A program made the position numbers and the translations under genes. This document shows positions 47,794-56,175 of a DNA stretch of 64,000 bases, in pieces. Origin of the DNA: Roseiarcus sp963709655. GTDB taxonomy: Bacteria; Pseudomonadota; Alphaproteobacteria; Rhizobiales; Beijerinckiaceae. The notes beneath the pieces are model-generated. The model had not been told where the DNA came from, made no database searches, and saw nothing but the letters and a program-made list of their open reading frames with translations. The stretch covers positions 1 to 64,000 of the forward strand of contig CAVPXF010000010.1 of NCBI GenBank assembly GCA_963709655.1, read 5' to 3'. Numbering within the stretch: position 1 is the first letter of the stretch; every line of letters begins with the position of its first letter.

Positions 47794-48334
47794 GAAAAGA
47801 CTCCCCTTCGCTGTCGAAGCGTTGAGAGGAGTCATCAGCCCACAAGGGCGCTCAAAGGCGAACTCCATCGCCTCTCAAAAACTTAGCGCGCACTCGCTCG
47901 TTGTCAAGACAGGAGGACAAACGCGACCCGGCTCGCCGAAAGGATGGGAGAGGGCGGCCCCCGGGTTTCCTATGATCAGAATTCGTACGACAAACGATTG
48001 CCAAAAAGCAAATTCGACAGTAGTCTTCTCCTCGATGCCCATGGAACCCGCAACGATGCTCGGCCCTGATCCGGACCCCTTCCGGCGGCGCGTCCGGACG
48101 ACGGACGCGTTTTTTCCCGAACTCCGTCGCAAGTCATTGAAACCGCTCGAAACACGGTTGGATAAGGGGCGATTTTGGGGCGCTGAACGCATGTCGAACG
48201 CATGCTGAACGATGCTGAACGCGTGCTGAACGCGTGCTGAACGACGTCTGAACGACGCCGAACGCGCCGGCTTTCGCAGTCGCGCCTCGTCCGCGCCCCC
48301 CCCCCGTCTGTTCTTGTCGACTTGATAAGGCCGC
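47794..48334. other. Intergenic region upstream of the MutS-like pair
   Basis: 541 bp between cimA (3' end) and the MutS-like pair (5' end), both minus strand. Besides the short tandem repeats at 48181-48269 and a C run near 48296-48305, I see no gene. A promoter for the pair should lie near 47800-47900, where the sequence includes AT-richer words, but no clear boxes stand out. Confidence 0.4.
48181..48269. repeat. Short tandem repeat of GCTGAACG-type units
   Basis: About eight consecutive units of 10-12 bp with the core CTGAACG (variants GTCGAACG, GCTGAACG, TCTGAACG, GCCGAACG) and variable endings CAT, AT, CGT, ACGT. On the minus strand the core reads CGTTCAG. Lies 390 bp upstream of the MutS-like pair. 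Confidence 0.7.
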
Positions 48335-49945
48335 CTACTGCGCCGGAACGCCGAGCTTCACCAGCCGGTAGACGATGCCCTCGACGAGCGCCTGGAACGA
48401 GGCGTCGATGACGTTGCCCGAAACGCCGACCGTCGACCAGGCGCCGCCGTCGCCGTCGCCGAATTCGATCAGCACCCGCGTCACCGCGTCGGTGCCGCCC
48501 TGGAAGACCCGCACCCGGTAGTCGCGCAATTCCAGACTTTCGATATGCTTCTGGTAGACGCCGAGGTCCTTGCGCAGCGCGAGGTCGAGCGCGTTGACCG
48601 GCCCGTTGCCTTCGGCGGCCGAGATGAAACGGTCGTCGCCGATCCGGATCTTCACCACCGCCTGCGAGGCCGAATAGGTCACGCCCGGCGCGACCACCTT
48701 GCGCTCGACGCCGACATGGAAGCTCTCGACCTCGAAGAAGTCGGGCACGCCGCCGAGCGCGCTGCGCGCCAAAAGCTCGAACGACGCGTCGGCCGCCTCG
48801 TAGGCGTAGCCCTCGGCCTCGCGCGTCTTCACCATGTCGAGCAGGCGGTTGAGCCGCGGATCGGCCGGATCGGCCTCGATGCCGAGCCGCTTCAGTTCGG
48901 ACAGGAGGTTCGACCGACCGGCTTGGTCGGAGACGAGGATGGCGCGCTGGTTGCCGACGCTGTCGGGCTCGACATGCTCGTAGGTGCGCGGGTCCTTTGC
49001 GAGCGCGGACGCATGAATGCCCGCCTTGGTGGCGAAGGCCGAGGCGCCGACATACGGAGCGTGGCGGTTCGGCGAGCGGTTGAGCAGCTCGTCGAAGGCG
49101 CGCGACACCAGGGTGATCTCCTGGAGCGCTTCCGGCGTCACACCCGTCTCGAACCGTTCGGAGAACTCGCTCTTCAGCGCCAGCGTCGGGATGAGGGTGA
49201 CGAGATTGGCGTTGCCGCAGCGCTCGCCGAGTCCGTTCAGCGTGCCCTGCACCTGTCGCGCGCCGGCGCGGATGGCGGCGAGCGAGTTGGCGACCGCGTT
49301 GCCGGTGTCGTTGTGGGCGTGGATGGCGAGCTGCGGGCCTGGGATGACGCGGGCGACCTCGGCGACGATCCGCTCGACCTCATGCGGCAGCGTGCCGCCG
49401 TTGGTGTCGCACAGCACCGCCCAGCGCGCGCCGGAATTGACCGCGGTCCTGGCGCAGGCGAGCGCATATTCGGGATTGGCCTTGTAGCCGTCGAAGAAAT
49501 GCTCGAGGTCGACCATCGCCTCGCGTCCCGACTCGACCGCCGCCCGCACGCTCTCGGCGATGCATTCGAGGTTCTCCTCGAGCGTGCAGCCGAGCGCGAC
49601 ATGGACGTGATAGTCCGAGGACTTGGCCACATAGACGATGGCGTCGGTATCCGAGGCGAGCAGGCTCGCGACGCCCGGATCGTTGCTGATCGACCGGCCG
49701 GGGCGCTTGGTCATGCCGAAAGCGCAGAAGCGCGCGCGCTTGGTGCGCTTCTTCGAAAAGAATTCGGTGTCGAGTGGGTTCGCGCCCGGATAGCCGCCCT
49801 CGACATAGTCGATCCCGAGCCGGTCGAGCATGTTCGCAATGTTCTCTTTGTCGTCGAGCGAGAAATCGACCCCGGTGGTGAGCGCGCCGTCGCGCAAGGT
49901 CGTGTCGAAGAGATAGAGGCGTTCGCGGGTGAGTTGGGCGGACAT
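48335..49945 (-). CDS. cimA: (R)-citramalate synthase
   Basis: 536 residues, DRE-TIM metallolyase: LFDTTLRDGALTTGVDFSLD, VEGGYPGANPLDTEFF, HAHNDTGNAVANSLAAIRAG and GTLNGLGERCGNANL, with a C-terminal LeuA-type allosteric domain (~400-530). CimA condenses pyruvate and acetyl-CoA to citramalate for isoleucine synthesis without threonine. Length, the GGYPGANPLD word and the LeuA domain favour CimA over LeuA. The start at 49945 is preferred. The GNAT and cysS genes lie just upstream in the same direction. Confidence 0.9.
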   Translation of the reverse strand: MSAQLTRERLYLFDTTLRDGALTTGVDFSLDDKENIANMLDRLGIDYVEGGYPGANPLDTEFFSKKRTKRARFCAFGMTKRPGRSISNDPGVASLLASDTDAIVYVAKSSDYHVHVALGCTLEENLECIAESVRAAVESGREAMVDLEHFFDGYKANPEYALACARTAVNSGARWAVLCDTNGGTLPHEVERIVAEVARVIPGPQLAIHAHNDTGNAVANSLAAIRAGARQVQGTLNGLGERCGNANLVTLIPTLALKSEFSERFETGVTPEALQEITLVSRAFDELLNRSPNRHAPYVGASAFATKAGIHASALAKDPRTYEHVEPDSVGNQRAILVSDQAGRSNLLSELKRLGIEADPADPRLNRLLDMVKTREAEGYAYEAADASFELLARSALGGVPDFFEVESFHVGVERKVVAPGVTYSASQAVVKIRIGDDRFISAAEGNGPVNALDLALRKDLGVYQKHIESLELRDYRVRVFQGGTDAVTRVLIEFGDGDGGAWSTVGVSGNVIDASFQALVEGIVYRLVKLGVPAQ

Positions 49946-49955
49946 GGGGGTCTCG

Positions 49956-50456
49956 TCAGTGGCGGGTCTGAGGCGCGGCGTCATCGAGGAGCGTCTTGGT
50001 CATAGTGGTTCGGGCGAGCCACTGATCGTCGAGTTGCACGAGACTTCGGCGATCGGCTCTGAATCTCTGGCGCTCGAACAGCGGCTTCGCCACGTCGCTC
50101 GCTTCCGTCGTAAGCCTTTTGGCGCCGCGCGCGCCGGCGAGACGGACGAGCGCATCGACCAGCGCCGAGCCGACTCCCTGTCGGCCGGCGGCAGGGTCGA
50201 CATAGAGCATGTCGAGCTGATCCTGCCCTTTGAGGCTCGCGAAGCCGACGACGAAGCCGTCGAGCGTCGCCACGATGGTAAGTTCGGCGGCGAGCCTGGC
50301 GCCGAAGGCGGCTTCGTCGTCGGCGCCCGCGGCCCAGGCGGCGCGCTGGTCGTCGTCGTAGTCGGCGGCGGCCGAAACCTCGATGGCGTCGCGAAAAATA
50401 GCTGCACAGCGGTCGGCGTCGGCCGGAAGATACGGCCGGAAGGAGACGGCGGTCAT
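49956..50456 (-). CDS. GNAT family N-acetyltransferase
   Basis: 166 residues: SFRPYLPADADRCAAIFRDA, VGFASLKGQDQLDMLYVDPA, GRQGVGSALVDALVRLAGA (acetyl-CoA pyrophosphate loop) and LTTEASDVAKPLFERQRF. Substrate unknown. Its ATG overlaps the cysS stop (ATGA) and its stop is 10 bp before cimA, so cysS-GNAT-cimA form one operon. Confidence 0.85.
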   Translation of the reverse strand: MTAVSFRPYLPADADRCAAIFRDAIEVSAAADYDDDQRAAWAAGADDEAAFGARLAAELTIVATLDGFVVGFASLKGQDQLDMLYVDPAAGRQGVGSALVDALVRLAGARGAKRLTTEASDVAKPLFERQRFRADRRSLVQLDDQWLARTTMTKTLLDDAAPQTRH

Positions 50457-51907
50457 CGCTTGAACTCCCATGTCGCGCCCGCCTTGCTGTCCTTGATGGT
50501 GACACCGAGTGCGGCGAGTTCGTCACGCAGCCGGTCCGATTCGGCCCAGTCGCGGCGCTTGCGCGCCTCGTCGCGCACCGCCACGAGGCGCTCGATGTCG
50601 CCGATCGCCTCCGGCGGCGCCTCGGGTCGCGCGGCGAGGCTCGAGAGATCGAAGCCGAGGAATTCGGCGTCGACGCGCAACTGTCGCGCGGCCTCGTCGC
50701 GCGTCCGCGCCTCGTTGTGAAGCGCGTGCAGATGCGCGACCGCGGCCGGCGTGTTGAGGTCGTCGGACAGCGCCTCGACGAGAGCGGTCGACGGCGCCCC
50801 GCCGACCGGCTCGACGCGATCGATCGTCTCGGCGAAGCGCTGCAGCGCCTTTTCGCTCTCCTCGATCGCCCGGACGGTCCAGTCAATCGGCTGGCGATAA
50901 TGGGTGCGGAGCATGGCGAGCCGCAGCGCCGCGCCGGGCCAGGGCCGTCCCCCGAACGTGTCGGATGCCAGGAGCTCGTGGATGGTGACGAAGTTGCCGA
51001 GGCTCTTCGACATCTTTTCGCCTTCCACCTGCAAGAATCCGTTGTGCATCCAGACGTTGGCCATACGCTTGCCGCCGAAGGCGCAGCAGGACTGGGCGAT
51101 CTCGTTCTCGTGATGGGGGAAGACGAGGTCGATGCCGCCGCCGTGGATGTCGAACGTATTGCGGACCGGGTCGTCGCACTGCAGCCCGCCGCCGAACGGC
51201 TCCAACAGCTTCGCCATCGACATGGCCGAGCACTCGATGTGCCAGCCGGGGCGGCCGGGCGTTGCGATGCCGGCCGGGCTCGGCCAGGCGGGCTCGTTCG
51301 GCTTCGACGGTTTCCACAGCACGAAGTCCATCGGGTCGCGCTTATAGGGGGCGACGTCGACGCGCGCGCCGGCCAGCATCTCGTCGAGCGACCGGCGAGC
51401 AAGCGAGCCGTAGCGTGGCGCGCCGGGCAACGCGTCCATCGCCGACGGCGAAAACAGCACGTGGTCCTCAGCCACGTAAGCCACGCCGCGGACGAGGAGG
51501 CGCTCGATCAGCGCCCGCATCTTGTCGATGTGCTCGGTCGCGCGCGGCTCGTGGGTGGGAGGCAGGACCACGAGCGCCGCGACATCCTCGTGAAACTGCC
51601 GCGCCGTCGCTTCGGTGACCTTCGCGATCGCCTCGTTGAACGGCAGGTCGGGAAAGTCGCGGGTTGCACGCGCGTTGATCTTGTCGTCGACGTCGGTAAT
51701 GTTGCGCGCGTAGACGACATGGTCCGCCCCGTAGAGTTGGCGGAGCAGGCGGAACAGCACGTCGAACACGATCACCGGCCGGGCGTTGCCGATATGGGCG
51801 TAGTCGTAGACCGTGGGCCCGCAGACATAGACACGCACCGCGGCCGGATCGATCGGCGCAAAGTCCTCCTTGCGGCGGGTCAGGGTGTTGTACAGGCGCA
51901 GCGTCAT
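50453..51907 (-). CDS. cysS: Cysteinyl-tRNA synthetase
   Basis: 484 residues, class I synthetase: RVYVCGPTVYDYAHIGNARP (zinc Cys and HIGH-type AHIGNARP), PGWHIECSAMSMAKL, DIHGGGIDLVFPHHENEIAQ (zinc ligands), and GEKMSKSLGN (KMSKS loop). The C-terminal anticodon-binding helical domain ends in WEFKR. Complete, no frameshift. Confidence 0.95.
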   Translation of the reverse strand: MTLRLYNTLTRRKEDFAPIDPAAVRVYVCGPTVYDYAHIGNARPVIVFDVLFRLLRQLYGADHVVYARNITDVDDKINARATRDFPDLPFNEAIAKVTEATARQFHEDVAALVVLPPTHEPRATEHIDKMRALIERLLVRGVAYVAEDHVLFSPSAMDALPGAPRYGSLARRSLDEMLAGARVDVAPYKRDPMDFVLWKPSKPNEPAWPSPAGIATPGRPGWHIECSAMSMAKLLEPFGGGLQCDDPVRNTFDIHGGGIDLVFPHHENEIAQSCCAFGGKRMANVWMHNGFLQVEGEKMSKSLGNFVTIHELLASDTFGGRPWPGAALRLAMLRTHYRQPIDWTVRAIEESEKALQRFAETIDRVEPVGGAPSTALVEALSDDLNTPAAVAHLHALHNEARTRDEAARQLRVDAEFLGFDLSSLAARPEAPPEAIGDIERLVAVRDEARKRRDWAESDRLRDELAALGVTIKDSKAGATWEFKR

Positions 51908-52022
51908 CGAACGTCTCGTCTTCAGGCGCGACGGCGCTCGGGCGCCGTCCCGGACCGGCCGGATGATCGCTTCTCGAAGGGGGGTAGTTGAAAACGGAGA
52001 CGCGAACCAGCCAGCTGTTGAG

Positions 52023-52070
52023 CTAGCAGGTAATGAGGATGGTCTTGGCGATGTGGACCAGAAGCGTCAT
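52023..52070 (-). CDS. Possible 15-residue hydrophobic peptide
   Basis: MTLLVHIAKTILITC with TAG stop. GGAGG lies at a suitable distance before ATG 52070 (an ATG at 52082 in frame would add MEAP). It lies 115 bp upstream of cysS in the same direction. It may be a leader-like or membrane micropeptide, or chance. Confidence 0.3.
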   Translation of the reverse strand: MTLLVHIAKTILITC

Positions 52071-52164
52071 GGGCGCCTCCATCGGGCAAGCCGGGACGGT
52101 TGTCAAGCCGCCTCGATGAAAACCGGCTACCATGGCGATGAGATGTGCGCCGAAGGGGACGAGC

Positions 52165-53133
52165 ATGACCAAAACGAACGAGACGGGCGCCGACGCCTTC
52201 GCCACGACGAAGCGGCCGGGTCGGCTGCCGATCACGCTTCTGGGCGCGCCGGTCGAGGCCGGCGCCGGCGTTCGCGGCTGCGCCATGGGGCCGGCAATGT
52301 TGCGCACCGCCGGGATCGCCCGGGCGCTGAGCGAACTCGGTCACGATGTGGTCGATCTCGGCGACATCGCGCTCGGCCACCCTCTCGCCCATCCCCGGGA
52401 GCCCGAGGGACGGGCGCTGCACTTTCCCGAGATCGCCGCCTGGACCCGTGACCTGTCGAGCGAGACCTACGCGATCCGGCGCGAGGGACGGCTGCCCGTC
52501 ACCCTCGGGGGCGACCATTCGATCGCGATGGGCACGATCAGCGGTCTGGCTCGCTACGCCGTCGAGGCGGGACGGAAGCTGTTCGTCCTCTGGCTCGACG
52601 CCCATTCGGATTACAACACTCCGGTCACCTCGCCCTCGGGCAATATGCACGGCATGCCGGTCGCAATGCTGAGCGGCGAGCCGGGTTTCGAGACGATCTT
52701 CGGCGACGAGCCGAGGGGGCTCATCGATCCCTCGCACGTCCATCTCTTCGGCATTCGCTCGATCGACGCCGACGAGCGGCGCCTCCTCAGGACCCGTGGC
52801 GTTGACGTCGTCGACATGCGGCGGCTCGATGAGGATGGTTTCGCCCTGTCGATCCGGCGGATCATCGACCGGGTGGCGGAGGCGGACGGCCTTTTGCACG
52901 TCAGCCTCGATGTCGATTTCCTCGATCCGACCATTGCGCCCGGGGTCGGCACGGCGGTGCCGGGCGGCGCCAGCTATCGCGAAGCGCATTTGGTGATGGA
53001 ACTGCTCTACGAATCCGGGCTTTGCCCGTCGCTCGACCTGGTCGAGCTCAATCCCTTCCTCGACGAGCGCGCGAAAAGCGCGCTGCTGCTAGTCGATCTT
53101 GCCGCGAGCCTGTTCGGACGCCAAGTCTATTGA
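52165..53133 (+). CDS. rocF: Arginase
   Basis: 322 residues, binuclear manganese hydrolase that splits arginine to ornithine and urea. Metal motifs: VTLGGDHSIAMGTISGL, LWLDAHSDYNT, SGNMHGMPVAML and LHVSLDVDFLDPTIAPGVGT; C-terminal SLDLVELNPFLDE. The start at 52165 (MTKTNETG) has GGGGACGAG upstream. No urease or ornithine gene is adjacent. Its last 45 bases overlap the convergent RluA-family gene. Confidence 0.92.
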   Translation: MTKTNETGADAFATTKRPGRLPITLLGAPVEAGAGVRGCAMGPAMLRTAGIARALSELGHDVVDLGDIALGHPLAHPREPEGRALHFPEIAAWTRDLSSETYAIRREGRLPVTLGGDHSIAMGTISGLARYAVEAGRKLFVLWLDAHSDYNTPVTSPSGNMHGMPVAMLSGEPGFETIFGDEPRGLIDPSHVHLFGIRSIDADERRLLRTRGVDVVDMRRLDEDGFALSIRRIIDRVAEADGLLHVSLDVDFLDPTIAPGVGTAVPGGASYREAHLVMELLYESGLCPSLDLVELNPFLDERAKSALLLVDLAASLFGRQVY

Positions 53134-53853
53134 GGGCGCCGACTCAGCACCCTCGAGCGTCGGCGAGGGGAGGTCGGCGAAGCCGCAGGCCGCGAGCGGC
53201 GCCAGCATGTGCGGCGGGACCGGCGCCTCGACCGAGATCGGCGGGCCGGCCTTGGCGAGCGGCACCACGATCCGGCGCGCCAGCAGTTGCAGCGGCACCT
53301 CCGCGCGCTCGCCGTAAATCGGATCGCCGAGGATCGGCCAGCCCTCGGCAGCGCAATGGACGCGCAGCTGGTGCGTCCGTCCGGTCTTCGGCTCGAGCTC
53401 GAGCCAGGCGATCGCCGTGTCCCGCCAAAGGCCGCGGCCCCTGACGCGCCAAAGCGTGACGGCCGGCTGCCCCTTGGGGTCGACCTTCATCCACCATCCG
53501 CGCCGCTCGTCGAGCCGGCCCAGCGGCAGGTCGATCGAGCCGCTCTCGGCCCCAGGCGCGCCGGCGACCACCGCCCAGTAGGTCTTTTCCACCTTGCCTT
53601 GCTTGAACAACAGGCCCAGTCTCTCAAGGGCCTTGTGATGCCGACCCAGAACGAGACAGCCGGCCGTCTCCCGGTCGAGCCGGTGGGCGAGGGCGGGATT
53701 TCGCGGCAAGCCGAAGCGAAGGGCCTCGAAATCGTCCTCGAGACTCACGCCGCCCTTGGGGCCGCGATGGACCGCGAGGCCCGCCGGCTTGTCGAGAACC
53801 AGCATCAGTCCGTTTCGATAGAGCAGCCGCGCTCTTGTTTCTTCGGGCGTCAT
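53089..53853 (-). CDS. RluA-family pseudouridine synthase
   Basis: 254 residues: MLVLDKPAGLAVHRGPKGG, ALAHRLDRETAGCLVLGR (catalytic Asp in HRLDRET), GKVEKTYWAVVAG, TGRTHQLRVHCAAEGWPILGD. No S4 domain, so it is a short RluA-type enzyme, target rRNA or tRNA position unknown. Overlaps the 3' end of the arginase gene. Confidence 0.87.
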   Translation of the reverse strand: MTPEETRARLLYRNGLMLVLDKPAGLAVHRGPKGGVSLEDDFEALRFGLPRNPALAHRLDRETAGCLVLGRHHKALERLGLLFKQGKVEKTYWAVVAGAPGAESGSIDLPLGRLDERRGWWMKVDPKGQPAVTLWRVRGRGLWRDTAIAWLELEPKTGRTHQLRVHCAAEGWPILGDPIYGERAEVPLQLLARRIVVPLAKAGPPISVEAPVPPHMLAPLAACGFADLPSPTLEGAESAPSIDLASEQARGKID

Positions 53854-54001
53854 GAGGACATAGGTACCCGTACCCGCTCCGCGCGCCTAGCCGCGACGGG
53901 GAGAAAGCACAAGCGCGGGAGATGAAAAAGGACGGCGCCGGCGCGGCGGATCGCACGACGCGATCTCTCCAATCCGGCGCTCCCGCGAAAGGACACAAGC
54001 G

Positions 54002-55141
54002 TTGAGCGACAACGGCGACAAGGTAACGAAGCCCGGCCTCCTCCGCCGCTGGTTCGGCGGCGGCGAGTCCGTGGCGGAATCGCCGCCGGTCCAGGTTCCC
54101 TCTGTATCGGAGATCCCGCCGCCCGCTGCCGAGCCTGCGCTCGTGGCGGAGGCCCTCCCGTCGGCCCTCGCCGAGCCCGAGCCGGGTGGGCCGCCGCCGA
54201 CGCTGAAACGAACTTGGCTCCAGCGCCTTAGGTCGGGTCTTGCCCTCTCCTCGACCTCCATCGGCCGCGGCGTCACCGACATCTTCACCAAACGTAAGCT
54301 CGACGCCGATTCGCTTGACGATCTCGAGGACGTTCTGATCCAGGCCGACCTTGGCCTTGCCGCCGCGACTCGCATCCGCGAGGCAATCGGCCGCGGGCGC
54401 TACGAGAAGGGAATCGATCCTGAGGCGGTCAAGACGATCCTCGCGGCCGAGGTCGAGCGCGCGCTCGCGCCAGTCGCCCGGCCGCTTGTCATCGATCCGT
54501 CGAAGCGACCGTTCGTTATCCTCGTCGTCGGCGTCAACGGCTCCGGCAAGACGACGACCATCGGCAAGCTCGCGGCCAAGTTGCGCGGCGAGGGCAAGAC
54601 GATCGTACTCGCGGCGGGCGACACGTTCCGTGCGGCGGCGATCGAGCAGGCGCGCGTCTGGGCGCGCCGGACCGGCTCCGACCTCGTCGAGCGCGATCAG
54701 GGCGCGGACGCCGCCGGCCTCGCCTTCGACGCGCTGACGCGCGCCCGCGATCTCGGCGCCGACGTCGTGCTCATGGACACGGCCGGACGGCTGCAGAACC
54801 GGACCGAGCTGATGAGCGAACTGGAAAAGATCATTCGGGTGATGAAAAAGGTCGACCCGGAGGCGCCGCACGCGGTGCTCCTGGTGCTCGACGCCACCGT
54901 AGGGCAGAACGCCCTCAACCAGGTCGAGATCTTCGGCCGCGTTGCGGGCGTGACCGGCCTGGTGATGACCAAGCTCGACGGCACCGCGCGCGGCGGTATT
55001 CTGGTCGCCATCGCCGACAAGTTTGCGCTGCCTGTGCATTTCATCGGCGTGGGCGAAGGGATCGACGACCTCGAGCCCTTCGCAGCGCGCGACTTCGCCG
55101 AAGCGATCGCGGACGTCGAACGCGCGGAGGCGGATAAATGA
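54002..55141 (+). CDS. ftsY: Signal recognition particle receptor FtsY
   Basis: 379 residues with a TTG start at 54002. A Pro/Ala-rich N-terminal A domain (to ~75) precedes the helical N domain and the GTPase: VILVVGVNGSGKTTTIGKLA (G1), GDTFRAAAIEQA, VLMDTAGRLQNRTELMSEL (G3), MTKLDGTARGG (G4) and HFIGVGEGIDDLEPF. Docks ribosome-SRP at the membrane. The stop overlaps the next gene (ATGA). Confidence 0.94.
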   Translation: MSDNGDKVTKPGLLRRWFGGGESVAESPPVQVPSVSEIPPPAAEPALVAEALPSALAEPEPGGPPPTLKRTWLQRLRSGLALSSTSIGRGVTDIFTKRKLDADSLDDLEDVLIQADLGLAAATRIREAIGRGRYEKGIDPEAVKTILAAEVERALAPVARPLVIDPSKRPFVILVVGVNGSGKTTTIGKLAAKLRGEGKTIVLAAGDTFRAAAIEQARVWARRTGSDLVERDQGADAAGLAFDALTRARDLGADVVLMDTAGRLQNRTELMSELEKIIRVMKKVDPEAPHAVLLVLDATVGQNALNQVEIFGRVAGVTGLVMTKLDGTARGGILVAIADKFALPVHFIGVGEGIDDLEPFAARDFAEAIADVERAEADK

Positions 55142-55809
55142 CGGGAACGAACGCGACCGGGACGAAGGAGTCCACACCGCGCAAGGCTCTCAACCCGATG
55201 GTGAAGCTCCTGCTCGAGCTCGGGCCGCTGGCGCTCTTCTTCGCCGCCAATTCCAGACCCCAGCTCTTTCATCCACTTGTGGGCGGCCTGCTGCCCGGCG
55301 ACTTTCCGCCTGACAAGGCCGGGATGCTGACGGCGACGGCCGTCCTCATTCCGGTAACCTTGATCGCACTCATTATCTCATACGCACTGACGCGTCGTCT
55401 TCCTGTGATGCCCGTGGTGACCGCGGGCATGGTTTTGGTCTTTGGCGCGCTGACGTTATGGTTGCAAGACAAGGCTTTTATCGAAATCAAGCTGACTGTC
55501 ATCTACTGCATGTTTGGCGCCGCACTCCTCGGGTCAATGGCCTTCAACAAACTGCTGCTGCCAATCGTCCTGGATACTGCGTTCCATCTCGACGCCGCTG
55601 GCTGGCGCAAACTGACGGTGCGCTGGGGATTGTTTTTCTTCGCGCTCGCAGCCTTGAACGAGATTCTCCGCCACGCGCTGAGCTGGGATCAATGGGTCGC
55701 ATTCAAGACCTTTGGCGTTCTCCCAATCACTCTCGCCTTTGCGTTAGCCCAAGCCCCCCTTATCATGCGTCACGAGACGAAAAAGGACGAATTCTCTGGA
55801 GAAATGTGA
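55138..55809 (+). CDS. yciB: Septation protein A / inner membrane protein YciB
   Basis: 223 residues, five to six TM helices: VKLLLELGPLALFFAANSR (family hallmark), TAVLIPVTLIALIISYALT, VVTAGMVLVFGALTLWLQD, KLTVIYCMFGAALLGSMAFN and RWGLFFFALAALNEILRHAL, plus WVAFKTFGVLPITLAFALAQ. Also called IspZ; affects cell-envelope and septum synthesis. Coupled to ftsY by a 4-bp overlap, as in many Alphaproteobacteria. Confidence 0.92.
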   Translation: MTGTNATGTKESTPRKALNPMVKLLLELGPLALFFAANSRPQLFHPLVGGLLPGDFPPDKAGMLTATAVLIPVTLIALIISYALTRRLPVMPVVTAGMVLVFGALTLWLQDKAFIEIKLTVIYCMFGAALLGSMAFNKLLLPIVLDTAFHLDAAGWRKLTVRWGLFFFALAALNEILRHALSWDQWVAFKTFGVLPITLAFALAQAPLIMRHETKKDEFSGEM

Positions 55810-55852
55810 GACCTATGGGTCAAAACGGCCCTGCATGTGAACGACCGGGCTG

Positions 55853-56064
55853 GCGGCTGCTCATTGGCGATGGCCCTCGTTCTTCGTTGCGCTCGCCATC
55901 GTCGGCGAAATCGTCTCGCGCGCGCAGACGGCCGGCCTGTAGGTCAAGTTCAAGGCGTCCGGCGTCCGGCGTCCTGCCGCTGACCGACCCGTCCGCCCTC
56001 GCCGGGCGCCGCTGATCTTCAAATGTGAGGCGAAGGAAGAGGACGAGGTGAAGGTCCGTTCATG
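55853..56064 (+). pseudogene. Decayed C-terminal fragment of a second yciB/ispZ copy
   Basis: HWRWPSFFVALAIVGEIVSR then AQTAGL and a TAG, then in shifted frames VKFKASGVLPLT and PLIFKCEAKEEDEVKVRS. This follows the C-terminal order of YciB proteins (W..FF.ALA..NE...., KFK.FGV.PLT, PLI....). Multiple breaks; only the last third is present. It lies 43 bp after the intact gene and explains most of the 366-bp gap. Confidence 0.55.
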
Positions 56065-56175
56065 AAGCCGTCCTGCAAGAACTTCTTCCATGGGGATTTG
56101 GAGTTACGCCCGACGACCCCGTGAGACAGCGGTTCCCAGCCGACCACAATCCTCGCGCCCCGAATCCGGCCGACG

